Of a DNA stretch of 64,000 nucleotides, positions 45,547 to 54,838 are shown one piece after another. Within the stretch, counting starts at the first letter, position 1. Every line of letters starts with the position of its first letter. The notes beneath the pieces are model-generated. The model was not told the DNA's origin. It ran no database searches and saw only the letters and a program-made list of their open reading frames with translations. The translations under genes and the position numbers were made by a program. This DNA comes from Novilysobacter selenitireducens. Lineage in GTDB: Bacteria > Pseudomonadota > Gammaproteobacteria > Xanthomonadales > Xanthomonadaceae. The stretch lies in the NCBI RefSeq assembly GCF_020026895.1, contig NZ_JAINZW010000004.1, positions 248,001-312,000 of the forward strand, written 5' to 3'.

Positions 45547-46194
45547 ATGACCATTCGCGTCTTCATCGTGGACGACCACGCGCTCGTGCGCGCCGGCATG
45601 TCCATGATCCTGTCGTCGACCGACGACATCGAGGTGATCGGCGAGGCCGACACCGGCGAGCAGGCACTGCCATTGATCCGCGCACTGGCGCCGGACGTGG
45701 TGCTGTGCGACTTGAACCTGCCCGGCATCAGCGGGTTGGAAGTGACCGAACGCATTACCGGCGGCAACCGCGCCACCCGCGTGGTGATCGTGTCGGTGCT
45801 GGAGGACGGCCCGATGCCGCGGCGCCTGCTGGAGGCCGGGGCGTCGGGCTACGTAGGCAAGGGCGGCGATGCGGAGGAGCTGCTGAACGCGGTGCGCGAA
45901 GTGCATCTCGGCCGCCGCTACCTGGCCAGCGCCGTGGCTCAGAACCTCGCCCTCCATAGTATCGACGGGCATGGCAATCCCTTCGATGCACTCTCGCCGC
46001 GGGAAACCGAGGTTGCGATGCTGCTGGTGCGCGGCTTGCGCCAGGAGGAAATCGCGCGTCGCCTGTGCCTGAGCGCGAAAACCGTAAACACGCACAAGGC
46101 GCGGCTGTTCGAGAAGCTGCGCATCCGGGACGCAATCACGCTGGCGCGCCTGGCAGGGCGCCACGGATTGGTCGAATCGGTCGACTCGATGTAG
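45547..46194 (+). CDS. LuxR-type response regulator (GacA/UvrY-like)
   Basis: A 215-residue two-component response regulator. The receiver domain has Asp9/Asp10 (FIVDDHALVRAG), the phosphoacceptor Asp55 (CDLNLPG) and Lys105 (GYVGKGG); the C-terminal LuxR HTH has LSPRETEVAMLLVRGLRQEEIARRLCLSAKTVNTHKARLFEKL. The layout and sequence match GacA/UvrY, which control small RNAs of the Csr/Rsm pathway. Its kinase is not adjacent; the hybrid kinase at 58-60 kb is an unlikely partner. A terminator follows. Confidence 0.88.
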   Translation: MTIRVFIVDDHALVRAGMSMILSSTDDIEVIGEADTGEQALPLIRALAPDVVLCDLNLPGISGLEVTERITGGNRATRVVIVSVLEDGPMPRRLLEAGASGYVGKGGDAEELLNAVREVHLGRRYLASAVAQNLALHSIDGHGNPFDALSPRETEVAMLLVRGLRQEEIARRLCLSAKTVNTHKARLFEKLRIRDAITLARLAGRHGLVESVDSM

Positions 46195-46235
46195 CGCGTG
46201 CCGCCGCCCTCGCGGCTACGGGCGCGAACCCTGCT

Positions 46236-46272
46236 AAAAGAGAGAGGGCCGCATTGCGCGGCCCTCTCTTTT
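46236..46272. terminator. Bidirectional terminator between response regulator and rne
   Basis: AAAAGAGAGAGGGCCGC, ATTG, then CGCGGCCCTCTCTTTT: a long stem with A-run before and T-run after, so it can end transcription from both converging genes. Confidence 0.93.
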
Positions 46273-46293
46273 CGTGCGCGGTGCGGACGCGGG

Positions 46294-49200
46294 TCAGGCG
46301 TGGCGCTCCTCCGGCTTACCGGTTTCGCCTTCGACCGCTGCGGTTTCTGCCTTTGGCTGCACCTGCGGGGCGGCAACGGTTTCTTCGCCATCCGCCGCCG
46401 GGTCCGTCGCGGTATTGGTGTCCGCGTGCGGGGCGTCGAACAGGCCGCCGGTACGCGGCAGCGCATCCGGAGCAGGCGTCGCACGCTCGGTCGGCGCTGC
46501 AGTGGCCGGCAAGCGGTCCTCGTGCGCTGCATCCGCACCCGAGGCAGCCGCGGCGGCTGCGGTGGCAGCACGCGGCGCGTCGGGCTTCGCCACGGACGCC
46601 GGCGCCGATTCCACCTCGGGCTCGTCCGCCGGTACCGATGTCGATTCCGGTGAAGTGGACAGTGCCTGTGCAGCGACGGCGGCCGGCTCCGACACGTCAG
46701 TTTTGACCGGTGCCTGCGGCTGCGTGTCCGTCACCGGCTGCCTGGCAGCAGACGGGGTCGGGGCCTCGGGCGTCGATGCGTCCTGCTTCATCGACGTGTC
46801 GACGTTGTCGCCGGCATCGGCATGGCCACCGACCGCGGCGGCCGCGGCAACGGCCGGCGCCACCGGGGCTGCAGCGTCAGCTGCGGCGGCCTGGGGTGCC
46901 TGCGGTGCCGGACGACGCGCAGGCGCCGGGGTGGGTGCCGCGTCGTCCTCGAAGTCGAACTCCGGCTGCGGCCGCTGGGCGTCACCCGTGGGGCGCTCTT
47001 CGATGGCGGCATGGTCGTCTTCGTCGCCCGACAGCACGTCATTGCCGGTGCCGTCCTGGCCGTTCTCACCGCTGGCGGCATCGCCTCCACGACGGCGACG
47101 ACGACCACCACGACGGCCGCGACGGCGGCGTCCGGTGCCTTCGCCGGCGCCGGCGTCGGTGCCATCGCCCGGCTGGGCGGCGGCGTCCGCACTCGCTTGC
47201 GTCTTCTTTTCGTCAGCACTCGTGGGCGCGCTGTCCTGCGCGGAGGCCACGGCCACAGCGGCGGTCGCGGCTGCGGGCACGGAAACTGCCGGCTTTGGCG
47301 CCTCGCTGGGCGTCTCCTGCGCGTGCGCCGCGGTACGGCTCACTTCGGCCGGCGTCTCCTCGGACTTGCCGCGTCCGCCCTTGCGGCCCTGGCGCGGTTC
47401 CTGGCGGCCGTCCTGCTTGGCTTCGCGCTTGGGCTCGTTGCGCGGCTGCTTCGGCTCGTTCTTCGGCTGGGCCTTCTGCTTCTGGCGGTTGCCGCCGGCT
47501 TCGCCCTGCTTGTTGCCGCGACCTTCGCTGCGACGGCCATCGCGGCCATCGCGTGTGCCTGACTTGCCGCTGCGGCCGTCACGTCGCTGGCCGTTGCCGC
47601 GCTCATCGCGTTCTTCGCGGCGTGCTTCACGGGCCGGCTTTTCGCGGGTCTCGGTGGCGGCGGCCGGGCCGCGGAAGAAGCGCAGGATGCGCTCGACCAC
47701 GCCGCCCGAATGCGTCGGCGCGACCACGACCGGTGCCGGCGCGGGGGCGACCGGCGCGGCCTGCACTTCGCGCGACTCGCGCAGCGGGGCAGGGTGGGCC
47801 GGCTTGACGTTGGTCACCGCCGGCGCGGCCGGGATGTTGAGGTGGGCCTTGGTCAGCGCATGCGTCGGCAGCTTGCGCGGCGTGCCGCGGTGGTAGCTGG
47901 GCTTGGTGGTTTCCTCGCCCAGTTCGTTCTCGCGGATGCGGGTGACCTCGAAGTGCGGCGTCTGCAGCTGGTCGTCGGCGACGATCACGATCGGCGCGTC
48001 GTGGCGCTGCTCGATCTCGCTCAGTGCGCGGCGCTTCTCGTTGAGCAGGTAGGTGGCGATCTCGATCGGCGCCTGCACCAGCACCTGGCCGGTGTTGTCC
48101 TTCATCGCGTGCTCTTCGGCCAGTCGCAGGATCGACAGCGACAACGACTCGACGCTGCGCATCCGGCCGTGGCCCTCGCAGCGCGGGCAGACGATCTGGC
48201 TGGACTCGCCCAAGCTCGGGCGCAGGCGCTGGCGGCTCATTTCCAGCAGGCCGAAGCGCGAGATGCGGCCGACCTGCACGCGCGCGCGGTCCTGCTTGAG
48301 GGCCTGCTGCAGCCGGTTCTCCACGTCGCGCTGGTGGCGGTTGGAGGACATGTCGATGAAGTCGATCACCACCAGTCCGCCCAGGTCGCGCAGGCGCATC
48401 TGGCGTGCGACCTCCTCGGCCGCTTCCAGGTTGGTGTTGAACGCGGTCTCCTCGATGTCGCTGCCCTTGGTGGCTCGCGCGGAGTTCACGTCGATCGCGG
48501 TCAGCGCCTCGGTCTGGTCGATCACCAGCGCGCCGCCCGATGGCAGGCGCACTTCGCGCTCGTACGCGCTCTCGATCTGCGACTCGATCTGGAAGCGGTT
48601 GAACAGCGGGGTGTCGTCCGTGTAGTGCTTGAGCTTGCGCATGTTGTGCGGCATGACCTGCTCGACGAACTCGCGCGCCTCGGCGTACATCTCGTCGGTG
48701 TCGACCAGGATCTCGCCGATGTCCGGGCGCATGTAGTCGCGCAGGGCGCGGATGATCAGGCGCGACTCCTGGTACAGCAGGAACGGCGCGGGCTTGCTGA
48801 GCGCGGCGTCGGTGATCGCCTTCCAGACGCTGACGAGGTAGTCCAGGTCCCACTGCAGCTCCTCGGCATCGCGGCCGACGCCGGCGGTGCGGATGATCAC
48901 GCCCATGTCGTCGGGGATGGTAAGCGCGTCCATCGCCTTCTTCAGCTCGGCGCGGTCGTCCCCCTCGATGCGGCGCGAGACGCCGCCGGCGGTCGGGGAG
49001 TTGGGCATCAGCACCATGTAGCGGCCGGCCAGCGAGATGAACGTGGTCAGGGCCGCGCCCTTGTTGCCGCGCTCTTCCTTGTCGACCTGAACGACCACTT
49101 CCTGGCCTTCGCGCAGCAGTTCCTTCAGGCCGGCCTTGTTGTGGTCGACCCCGGCCTGGAAGTAATCGCGGGAGATTTCCTTCAGCGGCAGGAAGCCGTG

Positions 49201-49392
49201 GCGGTCGGCGCCGTACTCGACGAACGCGGCCTCGAGCGACGGCTCGAGGCGGGTGATCTTGCCCTTGTAGATGTTGGACTTCTTCTGTTCCTTCGACGGC
49301 TGTTCGATATCGATGTCGTACAGGTTCTGGCCGTCGACGATCGCGACGCGCAGCTCTTCGGCCTGCGTCGCATTGATCAACATACGCTTCAT
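46294..49392 (-). CDS. rne: Ribonuclease E
   Basis: A 1032-residue endoribonuclease, core of the RNA degradosome. The catalytic N-terminal half begins [20 protein letters not shown]; an S1 domain spans about 36-120 ([21 protein letters not shown]); [12 protein letters not shown] and [14 protein letters not shown] hold the catalytic Asp residues; the zinc-link is Cys402/Cys405 (CPRCEGHG). From about residue 530 the sequence is low-complexity, Pro/Ala-rich with an Arg-rich stretch ([15 protein letters not shown]) for RNA binding and scaffold sites for partners. ATG 49392 is preceded by a long leader. Adjacent, divergent rluC is the E. coli order. Confidence 0.96.
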   Translation of the reverse strand: MKRMLINATQAEELRVAIVDGQNLYDIDIEQPSKEQKKSNIYKGKITRLEPSLEAAFVEYGADRHGFLPLKEISRDYFQAGVDHNKAGLKELLREGQEVVVQVDKEERGNKGAALTTFISLAGRYMVLMPNSPTAGGVSRRIEGDDRAELKKAMDALTIPDDMGVIIRTAGVGRDAEELQWDLDYLVSVWKAITDAALSKPAPFLLYQESRLIIRALRDYMRPDIGEILVDTDEMYAEAREFVEQVMPHNMRKLKHYTDDTPLFNRFQIESQIESAYEREVRLPSGGALVIDQTEALTAIDVNSARATKGSDIEETAFNTNLEAAEEVARQMRLRDLGGLVVIDFIDMSSNRHQRDVENRLQQALKQDRARVQVGRISRFGLLEMSRQRLRPSLGESSQIVCPRCEGHGRMRSVESLSLSILRLAEEHAMKDNTGQVLVQAPIEIATYLLNEKRRALSEIEQRHDAPIVIVADDQLQTPHFEVTRIRENELGEETTKPSYHRGTPRKLPTHALTKAHLNIPAAPAVTNVKPAHPAPLRESREVQAAPVAPAPAPVVVAPTHSGGVVERILRFFRGPAAATETREKPAREARREERDERGNGQRRDGRSGKSGTRDGRDGRRSEGRGNKQGEAGGNRQKQKAQPKNEPKQPRNEPKREAKQDGRQEPRQGRKGGRGKSEETPAEVSRTAAHAQETPSEAPKPAVSVPAAATAAVAVASAQDSAPTSADEKKTQASADAAAQPGDGTDAGAGEGTGRRRRGRRGGRRRRRGGDAASGENGQDGTGNDVLSGDEDDHAAIEERPTGDAQRPQPEFDFEDDAAPTPAPARRPAPQAPQAAAADAAAPVAPAVAAAAAVGGHADAGDNVDTSMKQDASTPEAPTPSAARQPVTDTQPQAPVKTDVSEPAAVAAQALSTSPESTSVPADEPEVESAPASVAKPDAPRAATAAAAAASGADAAHEDRLPATAAPTERATPAPDALPRTGGLFDAPHADTNTATDPAADGEETVAAPQVQPKAETAAVEGETGKPEERHA

Positions 49393-49945
49393 TGTTGCGT
49401 CCTCGCGCGCTCTACCGCGCGGAACGCCCTGGCGTTTCGCTCTCTGGGAACTCAAGTCCGGTCGGCTCGACCCCGTGGCCTGGGCCGCGGGTCTCAACCC
49501 GGGGCGTTCCACCCGCGGGGCGGTGCGGATTCAACTGCGTCCGCACGCGCCGACTGGACCTCAACTTCCAGCGCTACGACACCACGGCGGACCGCGGGAG
49601 CGCTTCTCTTGTTTGCTTGAAACCGGTTCGGGGGCCGGCGACGCACGCGTCGCTCGGGGTAATCCGCGGGCCACATCCGGCGCCAGAAGGCAGCCACCGG
49701 GGCGTCACGCGGGGGTGTTCATCGCAGGCGGGTTGGACCCGCCGGACGAGGGTCGGTTCCGCCGGACCGTCGCTGCTAACATGGCTGCCCCCGGGGCAGT
49801 GGTCAGGCACGGTACGGAAACGCAGGACGGGGCTTTCGGCCCCTTCCCGGAACGGGGGCGTGACATGCACGCGCCGTAGCCGGCAACTTCCTGCGAAATC
49901 AAAACCTTATCTCGCGTCGCGAGTGTATCAGATAACCCTTTGCGA
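49393..49945. promoter_or_regulatory. Long intergenic region: rne leader and rluC promoter
   Basis: About 550 bases between divergent rne and rluC with no gene I can support. In E. coli rne has a ~360-base leader that RNase E itself cleaves; this gap has room for one. Several GC-rich inverted segments are present (for example around 49731-49775), and a perfect 13-base palindrome CTCGCGTCGCGAG lies at 49911-49923, 22 bases before rluC. Confidence 0.5.
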
Positions 49946-50932
49946 ATGACCGATTCAGCTTCCCCGGGTGCCCGTGGCGGCGCCCGCACCGTGCGGGTGC
50001 CCGACGACCGCGATGGCCAGCGCCTGGACAACTTCCTGCTCGGGCAGCTGAAAGGCGCGCCGCGGTCGCTCGTCTACAAGCTGGTGCGCTCGGGGCAGGT
50101 CCGTGTGAACGGGGGGCGCGCCAAGGCCGAGCGCAAGCTCGCCGGCGGCGACGAGGTCCGCATTCCGCCGGTGCGTCTCAGCGAGCCGGGCGACACGGTC
50201 GCGCCGCCGAAGGGGTTCTTGGACGCGATGGAGGCCTCCATCGTCTTCGAGGACGTGCGGCTGCTGGCCCTCAACAAGCCCTCCGGGGTGGCCAGCCACG
50301 GCGGCAGCGGGATCAGCTTCGGTGCGATCGAAACCCTGCGGGCGCTGCGGCCGAACCAGTCGCTGGAGCTGGTCCACCGCCTCGACCGTGATACCTCCGG
50401 CCTGCTGCTGGTCGCCAAGAAGCGCTCGGCGCTGACCGAACTGCAGGCGCTGATGCGCGAGGAGTCCGGCACCGGTGGCGCCATCCGCAAGCGGTACCTG
50501 GCGCTGCTGACAGGCCGCATGCCCGATGGCGTGATGAGCGTGGACGCGCCGCTGCACATCGGCCTGCGCCAGGGCGGGGAGCGCCACGTTCAGGTGGTCG
50601 ACCCCTCCAGCCCGGCCGGCAAGGCCTCGCTGAGCCACTTCAAGCTGCTCGAGCGCAGGGGCGGGCAGTCCTGGTGCGAGGTGCGGATCGAAACCGGGCG
50701 CACTCACCAGATCCGCGTGCATGCCCAGCACGTCGGCCACCCGGTGGCCGGGGACGCGAAATACGGCGATGCCGAGGCGAACCGGCGGCTGCGCGAACAG
50801 GTCGGGCTGAAACGCCTGTTCCTGCATGCGTCCACGCTGGAGTTCGCACTGGACGATGGCCATACGCCGTACCTGCTCAATGCGCCCCTGGTGCCGGAGC
50901 TGGTCGACGTGCTCGACCGGCTCCAGGGCTGA
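49946..50932 (+). CDS. rluC: 23S rRNA pseudouridine(955/2504/2580) synthase RluC
   Basis: A 328-residue RluA-family enzyme. An S4 RNA-binding domain (RLDNFLLGQLKGAPRSLVYKLVRSG) precedes the catalytic domain with the active Asp in HRLDRDTSGLLLVAKK; CEVRIETGRTHQIRVHAQHVGHPVAGDAKYGD completes it. It isomerises three uridines in 23S rRNA. ATG 49946; a TTG six bases upstream is also in frame. Position divergent to rne supports RluC over RluD. Confidence 0.93.
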   Translation: MTDSASPGARGGARTVRVPDDRDGQRLDNFLLGQLKGAPRSLVYKLVRSGQVRVNGGRAKAERKLAGGDEVRIPPVRLSEPGDTVAPPKGFLDAMEASIVFEDVRLLALNKPSGVASHGGSGISFGAIETLRALRPNQSLELVHRLDRDTSGLLLVAKKRSALTELQALMREESGTGGAIRKRYLALLTGRMPDGVMSVDAPLHIGLRQGGERHVQVVDPSSPAGKASLSHFKLLERRGGQSWCEVRIETGRTHQIRVHAQHVGHPVAGDAKYGDAEANRRLREQVGLKRLFLHASTLEFALDDGHTPYLLNAPLVPELVDVLDRLQG

Positions 50933-50934
50933 GG

Positions 50935-51348
50935 TCAGAGCTCGCTGTCGCGACGCTCCTCGTCGAGCGCGAAGCAGCGGTCCGGCCGCATGGTCGGCGG
51001 CTTGAACGTAACCGGCACCTGCAGATCCGACGAGATCGGCTGTCCGGCGCGGGTGGCCGCGCGGAACTGCCACGCCTTGACGCCCTCGACCGCAGCGGCA
51101 TCCAGCTCCGGCTGGCCGCTGCTCTGCTTGACGCGGACGTTGGTCGGCCGGCCTTCGGGGCCAACCGTCACGGCCAGCACGGTCTGGCCGCCCACGTCGT
51201 CGCAGGCCAGCGCTTCGGGGTAGGCGGGTGGCGGGGTGTCGACGGCCATCAGCTCGGTGGGCGGTTCCGCGGGCGGTGCGTCCGGCGCCGGGGTGCAGGC
51301 GGCGATCGCCATGCAGGCCAGCGCGGTGAGGGGGGCTCGAAGCTTCAT
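50935..51348 (-). CDS. Lipoprotein with TonB C-terminal-like domain
   Basis: A 137-residue predicted lipoprotein (lipobox MAIAAC, Cys18). A short linker leads to a TonB_C-like domain (YPEALACDDVGGQTVLAVTVGPEGRPTNV, QSSGQPELDAAAVEGVKAWQFRAATRAGQPI). Unlike true TonB it has no TM and no long Pro linker, so it cannot span to the inner membrane; it might bind TonB boxes or receptors from the outer-membrane side. Converges on rluC (2-base gap). Confidence 0.78.
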   Translation of the reverse strand: MKLRAPLTALACMAIAACTPAPDAPPAEPPTELMAVDTPPPAYPEALACDDVGGQTVLAVTVGPEGRPTNVRVKQSSGQPELDAAAVEGVKAWQFRAATRAGQPISSDLQVPVTFKPPTMRPDRCFALDEERRDSEL

Positions 51349-51376
51349 GCGGCGCTCCTCCAGGAGATGGGACAGG

Positions 51377-51718
51377 TCAGTCGGCGAGGGCGGCGGCCTT
51401 CGCCGCGCAGATGAAGTCGTTTTCGCTCAGGCCGCCGACGTCGTGGGTCGAATAGCGCACGACGCAGCGGTCGTAGTGCACGCCGAGGTCGGGGTGGTGG
51501 TCCTCGCGATGGGCGACGTAGGCCAGCGCGTTCACGAAGGCCATGGTCCGGTGGTAGTCATCAAATGTGAAGGTGCGGCTCAGCGCGTGGCCGCCCTCGG
51601 TCACCTCCCAGCCCGGCACCTCCGGCATCAGTTCGCGGACGCGCGCTTCGGTCAGGCGGTGTTCGCTGCCGCGCCGCGGCACGCAGTGGGCCTGGGCCAA
51701 GGGGACGAGATCGGACAT
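51377..51718 (-). CDS. phhB: 4a-hydroxytetrahydrobiopterin dehydratase (PCD)
   Basis: A 113-residue pterin-4a-carbinolamine dehydratase that regenerates the cofactor of phenylalanine hydroxylase. The family motif region is [49 protein letters not shown]-type sequence, with the catalytic histidines in EDHHPD and a Thr-His in STHDVGGL. Start ATG 51718 gives the normal length. phhA is not in the window. Lies between nfuA (divergent) and the lipoprotein. Confidence 0.92.
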   Translation of the reverse strand: MSDLVPLAQAHCVPRRGSEHRLTEARVRELMPEVPGWEVTEGGHALSRTFTFDDYHRTMAFVNALAYVAHREDHHPDLGVHYDRCVVRYSTHDVGGLSENDFICAAKAAALAD

Positions 51719-51806
51719 GGGGCACCTCGGTTGCGGAACGATGAACCGCGCGCATCCATGACGGTGGCGCGGTGCGGCCAACGCCAGAGCATGCCGCGGA
51801 CCCCGT

Positions 51807-51812
51807 TAGAAT
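51807..51812 (+). promoter_or_regulatory. TAGAAT -10 box for nfuA, leaderless layout
   Basis: TAGAAT ends six bases before the nfuA ATG at 51819, leaving no Shine-Dalgarno sequence. Confidence 0.5.
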
Positions 51813-51818
51813 AGCGGG

Positions 51819-52415
51819 ATGATCCAGATTTCCGAATCCGCACAGACCCATTTCCGCCGCCTGCTGGACCGCGAGGCCCTGCCGGGCCTGGGCGTGAAGT
51901 TGTCCGCGGTCCATGCCGGCACCCCGCGCGCGGACGTGCGCCTGGAGTTCGCCGAGCCGGCCGAACTGGCCGGCGACGAGTGGGCCATCGACTGCGAAGG
52001 CTTCACACTGTGGCTGGAATCGGCCAGCGTGAAGTGGCTGGACGGCGCGGAGATCGACTACGAAACCCGCGACACCGGCGGCCAGCTGCAGATCCGCGCG
52101 CCGCGCATCAAGGGCCACGAGCCGGAAGCCGGCGCATCGCTGGTGGAACGCGTGCGGTGGGTGGTGGACAACGAGATCAACCCTCAGCTCGCCCAGCACC
52201 GCGGCCACGTCGCCGTGCAGGAAGTGACGGCCGATGGCGTGGTGCTGCTGCGCTTCGGCGGCGGTTGCCATGGATGTGGCATGGCCGATGTCACGCTGAA
52301 GCAGGGCATCGAAAAGACGCTGCTGGAGAAGGTGCCCGGCGTGACGGCGGTGCGCGACGCGACCGACCACGAAACGGGGACGGCGCCCTACATCAGCCGC
52401 GACAGCGCGGCCTGA
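51819..52415 (+). CDS. nfuA: Fe-S cluster carrier NfuA
   Basis: A 198-residue carrier delivering 4Fe-4S clusters. The N-terminal A-type-like domain ([31 protein letters not shown]) lacks the three cysteines of true A-type proteins, as expected; the Nfu domain has the cluster ligands Cys150 and Cys153 in [12 protein letters not shown] (E. coli 149 and 152). A leaderless -10 box lies upstream. The 'repetitive' TonB-like gene begins nine bases after the stop, so both are likely on one transcript. Confidence 0.95.
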   Translation: MIQISESAQTHFRRLLDREALPGLGVKLSAVHAGTPRADVRLEFAEPAELAGDEWAIDCEGFTLWLESASVKWLDGAEIDYETRDTGGQLQIRAPRIKGHEPEAGASLVERVRWVVDNEINPQLAQHRGHVAVQEVTADGVVLLRFGGGCHGCGMADVTLKQGIEKTLLEKVPGVTAVRDATDHETGTAPYISRDSAA

Positions 52416-52424
52416 CCGGGGCGG

Positions 52425-54140
52425 ATGTATTCCGCCACCGAACTGATCGAAGCGGTGCAGCGGCGGCTGCGCCTGGTGCAGCGTCGCGGCCACCCCCCGG
52501 GTGAGTTCCCGCCGGGCTGGAAGGCATGGCTGTCCGAGGCCGCGCTTCGCCCGGGGCGCGTGACGGGTGCAACGGCCGACGCGATGGTCGGCGTGCTGGT
52601 GGCGCGGCCGCTGGCGCAGCCGCCGCGGCGCGTGGCGGACCTCACGCGCTGGCAGGCCTTCTCGTCGGTATGGCGTCAGCAGTGGCAGGCCCCGGAACCC
52701 GAGCAGCGCGGCCTGCGATGGCTGGCGACGGGCGGATCCGCCGTCGTCCACATCGCGCTGGCGATCTTCATGCTGTGGCTGCTGTTCGCACCGCCGCGGT
52801 TCGACGCGCCTCCGGCCGCCGGCGAGCTGGTCGTGCAGGTCGACTACGTAGGCGAGGGCACGCCGGTCGAGGTCGGTGGCCCGGCGGGCGAAGTGGCGCC
52901 TGTGGTCGCGACCGAAGCTCCCGCGCCGTCTACCCAATCCCCGACGAATGCACTGGCCGAGGCCGAGCGCGATGCCGTCCCTGCAGACCCCACCGAACCG
53001 TCGCCGCCGCGCGCCCCGCGCATCGCCGACGTGGCGGCGCCGCCCGCGCCGCCGCTCGACGTGCCGGTGCCGGAGGTGGCGCAGCGTGATGTCCCGACGC
53101 CGTCACCGCCGGCCGACCAGCCGATTGCCGTCAGCGAGGTGGTGCCGGACACGCCGACCGTCGAATTCGTGCTGCCGCCCACCAGGCGCACGCCACAACC
53201 GCGCATCGAGTCGCCCGAGCTCGACACGCGGGTGCCGGAGATCGCGGTGCGCGAGGTGCCCGTGCCGCTGCAGGCGCGCATGCCGGCACCGCGCGAGTTG
53301 CCGGAGGGCGAGCTGGCGTCCCCCGACCTGCCGATGCGCACGCCCGATGTCGGCCAACGCAACGTGCCGACGCCCATCCGGCCACGCGCGCTGCCGCAGG
53401 TGGCCGTGCCGACGCCGGCGGCGCCCGGCCTGCGAACGGACACGCCAGACGTTCGCGAACGCAGTATTCCGATGCCTGCCGCGCGCCCCGTGCCTGCCGA
53501 CACCGTTGCCGATACGGACGACGGCGAAGCGACGACACCGGCACCTTCGCCCTCGACATCACCGGCGACCGCGCGCCCGGCGACGGGTACGCCGTCGACC
53601 CTTGCAGGGCAGGGGCCGCGACCCGATCCCGCGCCCGGCGCCTGGCCGTCGCCTCGCCGTGGCGACGACCTGGGGGCTGCCAACCAGGCTCAGCCCGGCG
53701 GCCAGCGCGGGCGTCCGGGGCAGCCGCCCGGCCTCTACGACAGCGAAGGTCGCGTGCGTCTGGCCGAACCCTCCGGCTCGGCCTCGCCGAACCGGCCGCC
53801 CGGCGCCATCACCGAAGAGATCGCCGACCTCGACCGCGCGGGCACCTGGCTGCGGCGTCCGCCCACCGACTACGAACCGACCGTGTTCGACAAGTACTGG
53901 CGGCCGAGCGAAACGCTGCTGGAGGAGTGGGTGCGCAAGGGTTACAAGGAAGTGGCGATCCCGATCCCCGGCACCAACAAGCGGATCATCTGCGGCATCG
54001 CGTTCCTTGCGCTGGGCGGCGGCTGTGGCATCTCCGACCCCAACCTCAACGAGCAGCCCGCCACCGCGCGTCCGCCGCCGGACATCCCGTTCAAGCCGCA
54101 CCTGCAGGAAGGCGACCCGGCGCGGCCGCCGGGCGGTTGA
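52425..54140 (+). CDS. Proline-rich transmembrane repetitive protein, TonB-like topology
   Basis: A 571-residue protein annotated in xanthomonads as 'transmembrane repetitive protein'. The cytoplasmic N-terminus (1-98) precedes one TM at about 99-121 with S105-A-V-V-H109, the Ser-x3-His spacing of TonB. The periplasmic part is very Pro-rich, including at least four degenerate repeats of the type P-D/E-V-x2-R-D/E/N-V-P-x-P (about 215-355). The last ~100 residues form a distinct domain with YEPTVFDKYWRPSETLLEEW and ICGIAFLALGGGCGISDP. Function unknown; a TonB-like energised envelope role is an inference. Confidence 0.85.
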   Translation: MYSATELIEAVQRRLRLVQRRGHPPGEFPPGWKAWLSEAALRPGRVTGATADAMVGVLVARPLAQPPRRVADLTRWQAFSSVWRQQWQAPEPEQRGLRWLATGGSAVVHIALAIFMLWLLFAPPRFDAPPAAGELVVQVDYVGEGTPVEVGGPAGEVAPVVATEAPAPSTQSPTNALAEAERDAVPADPTEPSPPRAPRIADVAAPPAPPLDVPVPEVAQRDVPTPSPPADQPIAVSEVVPDTPTVEFVLPPTRRTPQPRIESPELDTRVPEIAVREVPVPLQARMPAPRELPEGELASPDLPMRTPDVGQRNVPTPIRPRALPQVAVPTPAAPGLRTDTPDVRERSIPMPAARPVPADTVADTDDGEATTPAPSPSTSPATARPATGTPSTLAGQGPRPDPAPGAWPSPRRGDDLGAANQAQPGGQRGRPGQPPGLYDSEGRVRLAEPSGSASPNRPPGAITEEIADLDRAGTWLRRPPTDYEPTVFDKYWRPSETLLEEWVRKGYKEVAIPIPGTNKRIICGIAFLALGGGCGISDPNLNEQPATARPPPDIPFKPHLQEGDPARPPGG

Positions 54141-54203
54141 AGTGGCGCCCGCCCGCATGGCCGGGAATCGAAGCACCTGTCGTAAGCTGTCGCCGCCCGA
54201 TCG

Positions 54204-54290
54204 GCCCGGATGGCGAAATCGGTAGACGCAGCGGACTTAAAATCCGCCACCCGCAAGGGTATGCCGGTTCGAGTCCGGCTCCGGGCACCA
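54204..54290 (+). tRNA. tRNA-Leu (anticodon TAA)
   Basis: An 87-base class II tRNA: acceptor GCCCGGA/TCCGGGC, encoded CCA, anticodon loop CTTAAAA giving TAA (decodes UUA/UUG), long variable arm and T-arm GGTTCGAGTCC. Confidence 0.97.
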
Positions 54291-54461
54291 CCGCGCAGCC
54301 GGCGAAACAGTCCGTACGTCTCGGTTTCTTGACGCCAGCGGGCGCAAGGTCGGCGCGACGGGTCCGGTTCTGCGGGCCCGGGAACCGGTGCCCCGCCTCC
54401 TCGCGGATCCATGGGCCGGAGTGTTCGACGCGATGCGTTGGACAGGCAGGGAGGACGCGCC

Positions 54462-54746
54462 ATGCAGCGTCGAGCCATCCAGCTGTCCGTAGTGTTTGTG
54501 GCGGTGTTCGCCGTCGCGATGCCCTCGCGTGCCGAACAGGCCGACGCGACCATGGGTGTCGGCCTGCGCATCGTCGCGAGCGAAAGGACGACAGCGGATC
54601 CTGACGCGGCAGGGAACCGCAACCAGCCAGGCGCGGACAATGGCGTTGTGCTGGCGCATGGGCAGGTGGTCGCCCACGGCAAGCGTGCCCGGATCGAGCG
54701 CGTCCATGACCACGTGGGACGACCGATCGACGTGGTGACCTACTGA
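54462..54746 (+). CDS. Small secreted protein, function unknown
   Basis: A 94-residue protein with a Sec signal peptide (QRRAIQLSVVFVAVFAVAMP, cleavage near SRA). The mature part contains MGVGLRIVASERTTADPD and ends GRPIDVVTY. I do not recognise a family; the GVGLRIV stretch resembles short periplasmic beta-rich proteins. GGGAGG eight bases before ATG 54462 gives a strong ribosome site, which supports the start over an upstream in-frame one. It stands alone after tRNA-Leu. Confidence 0.7.
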   Translation: MQRRAIQLSVVFVAVFAVAMPSRAEQADATMGVGLRIVASERTTADPDAAGNRNQPGADNGVVLAHGQVVAHGKRARIERVHDHVGRPIDVVTY

Positions 54747-54838
54747 GCATCGATGCGATCGAGCTGGGCCGCCGCGTCGTGCAGCTTCGTTGATATGGCG
54801 TGAGCGGCGTGGCGTGACTCGCTCGATAAGGTGATGCG

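Noticed and set aside
46294-47700. Separate gene or phase-variable repeat in the Pro/Ala/Arg-rich rne 3' region
   Set aside because: The frame is continuous with RNase E and the composition is usual for its degradosome scaffold; no short tandem DNA repeat seen.
47710-49620. A 636-codon plus-strand frame opposite rne
   Set aside because: Mirror of the RNase E catalytic part; composition-driven, no motifs.
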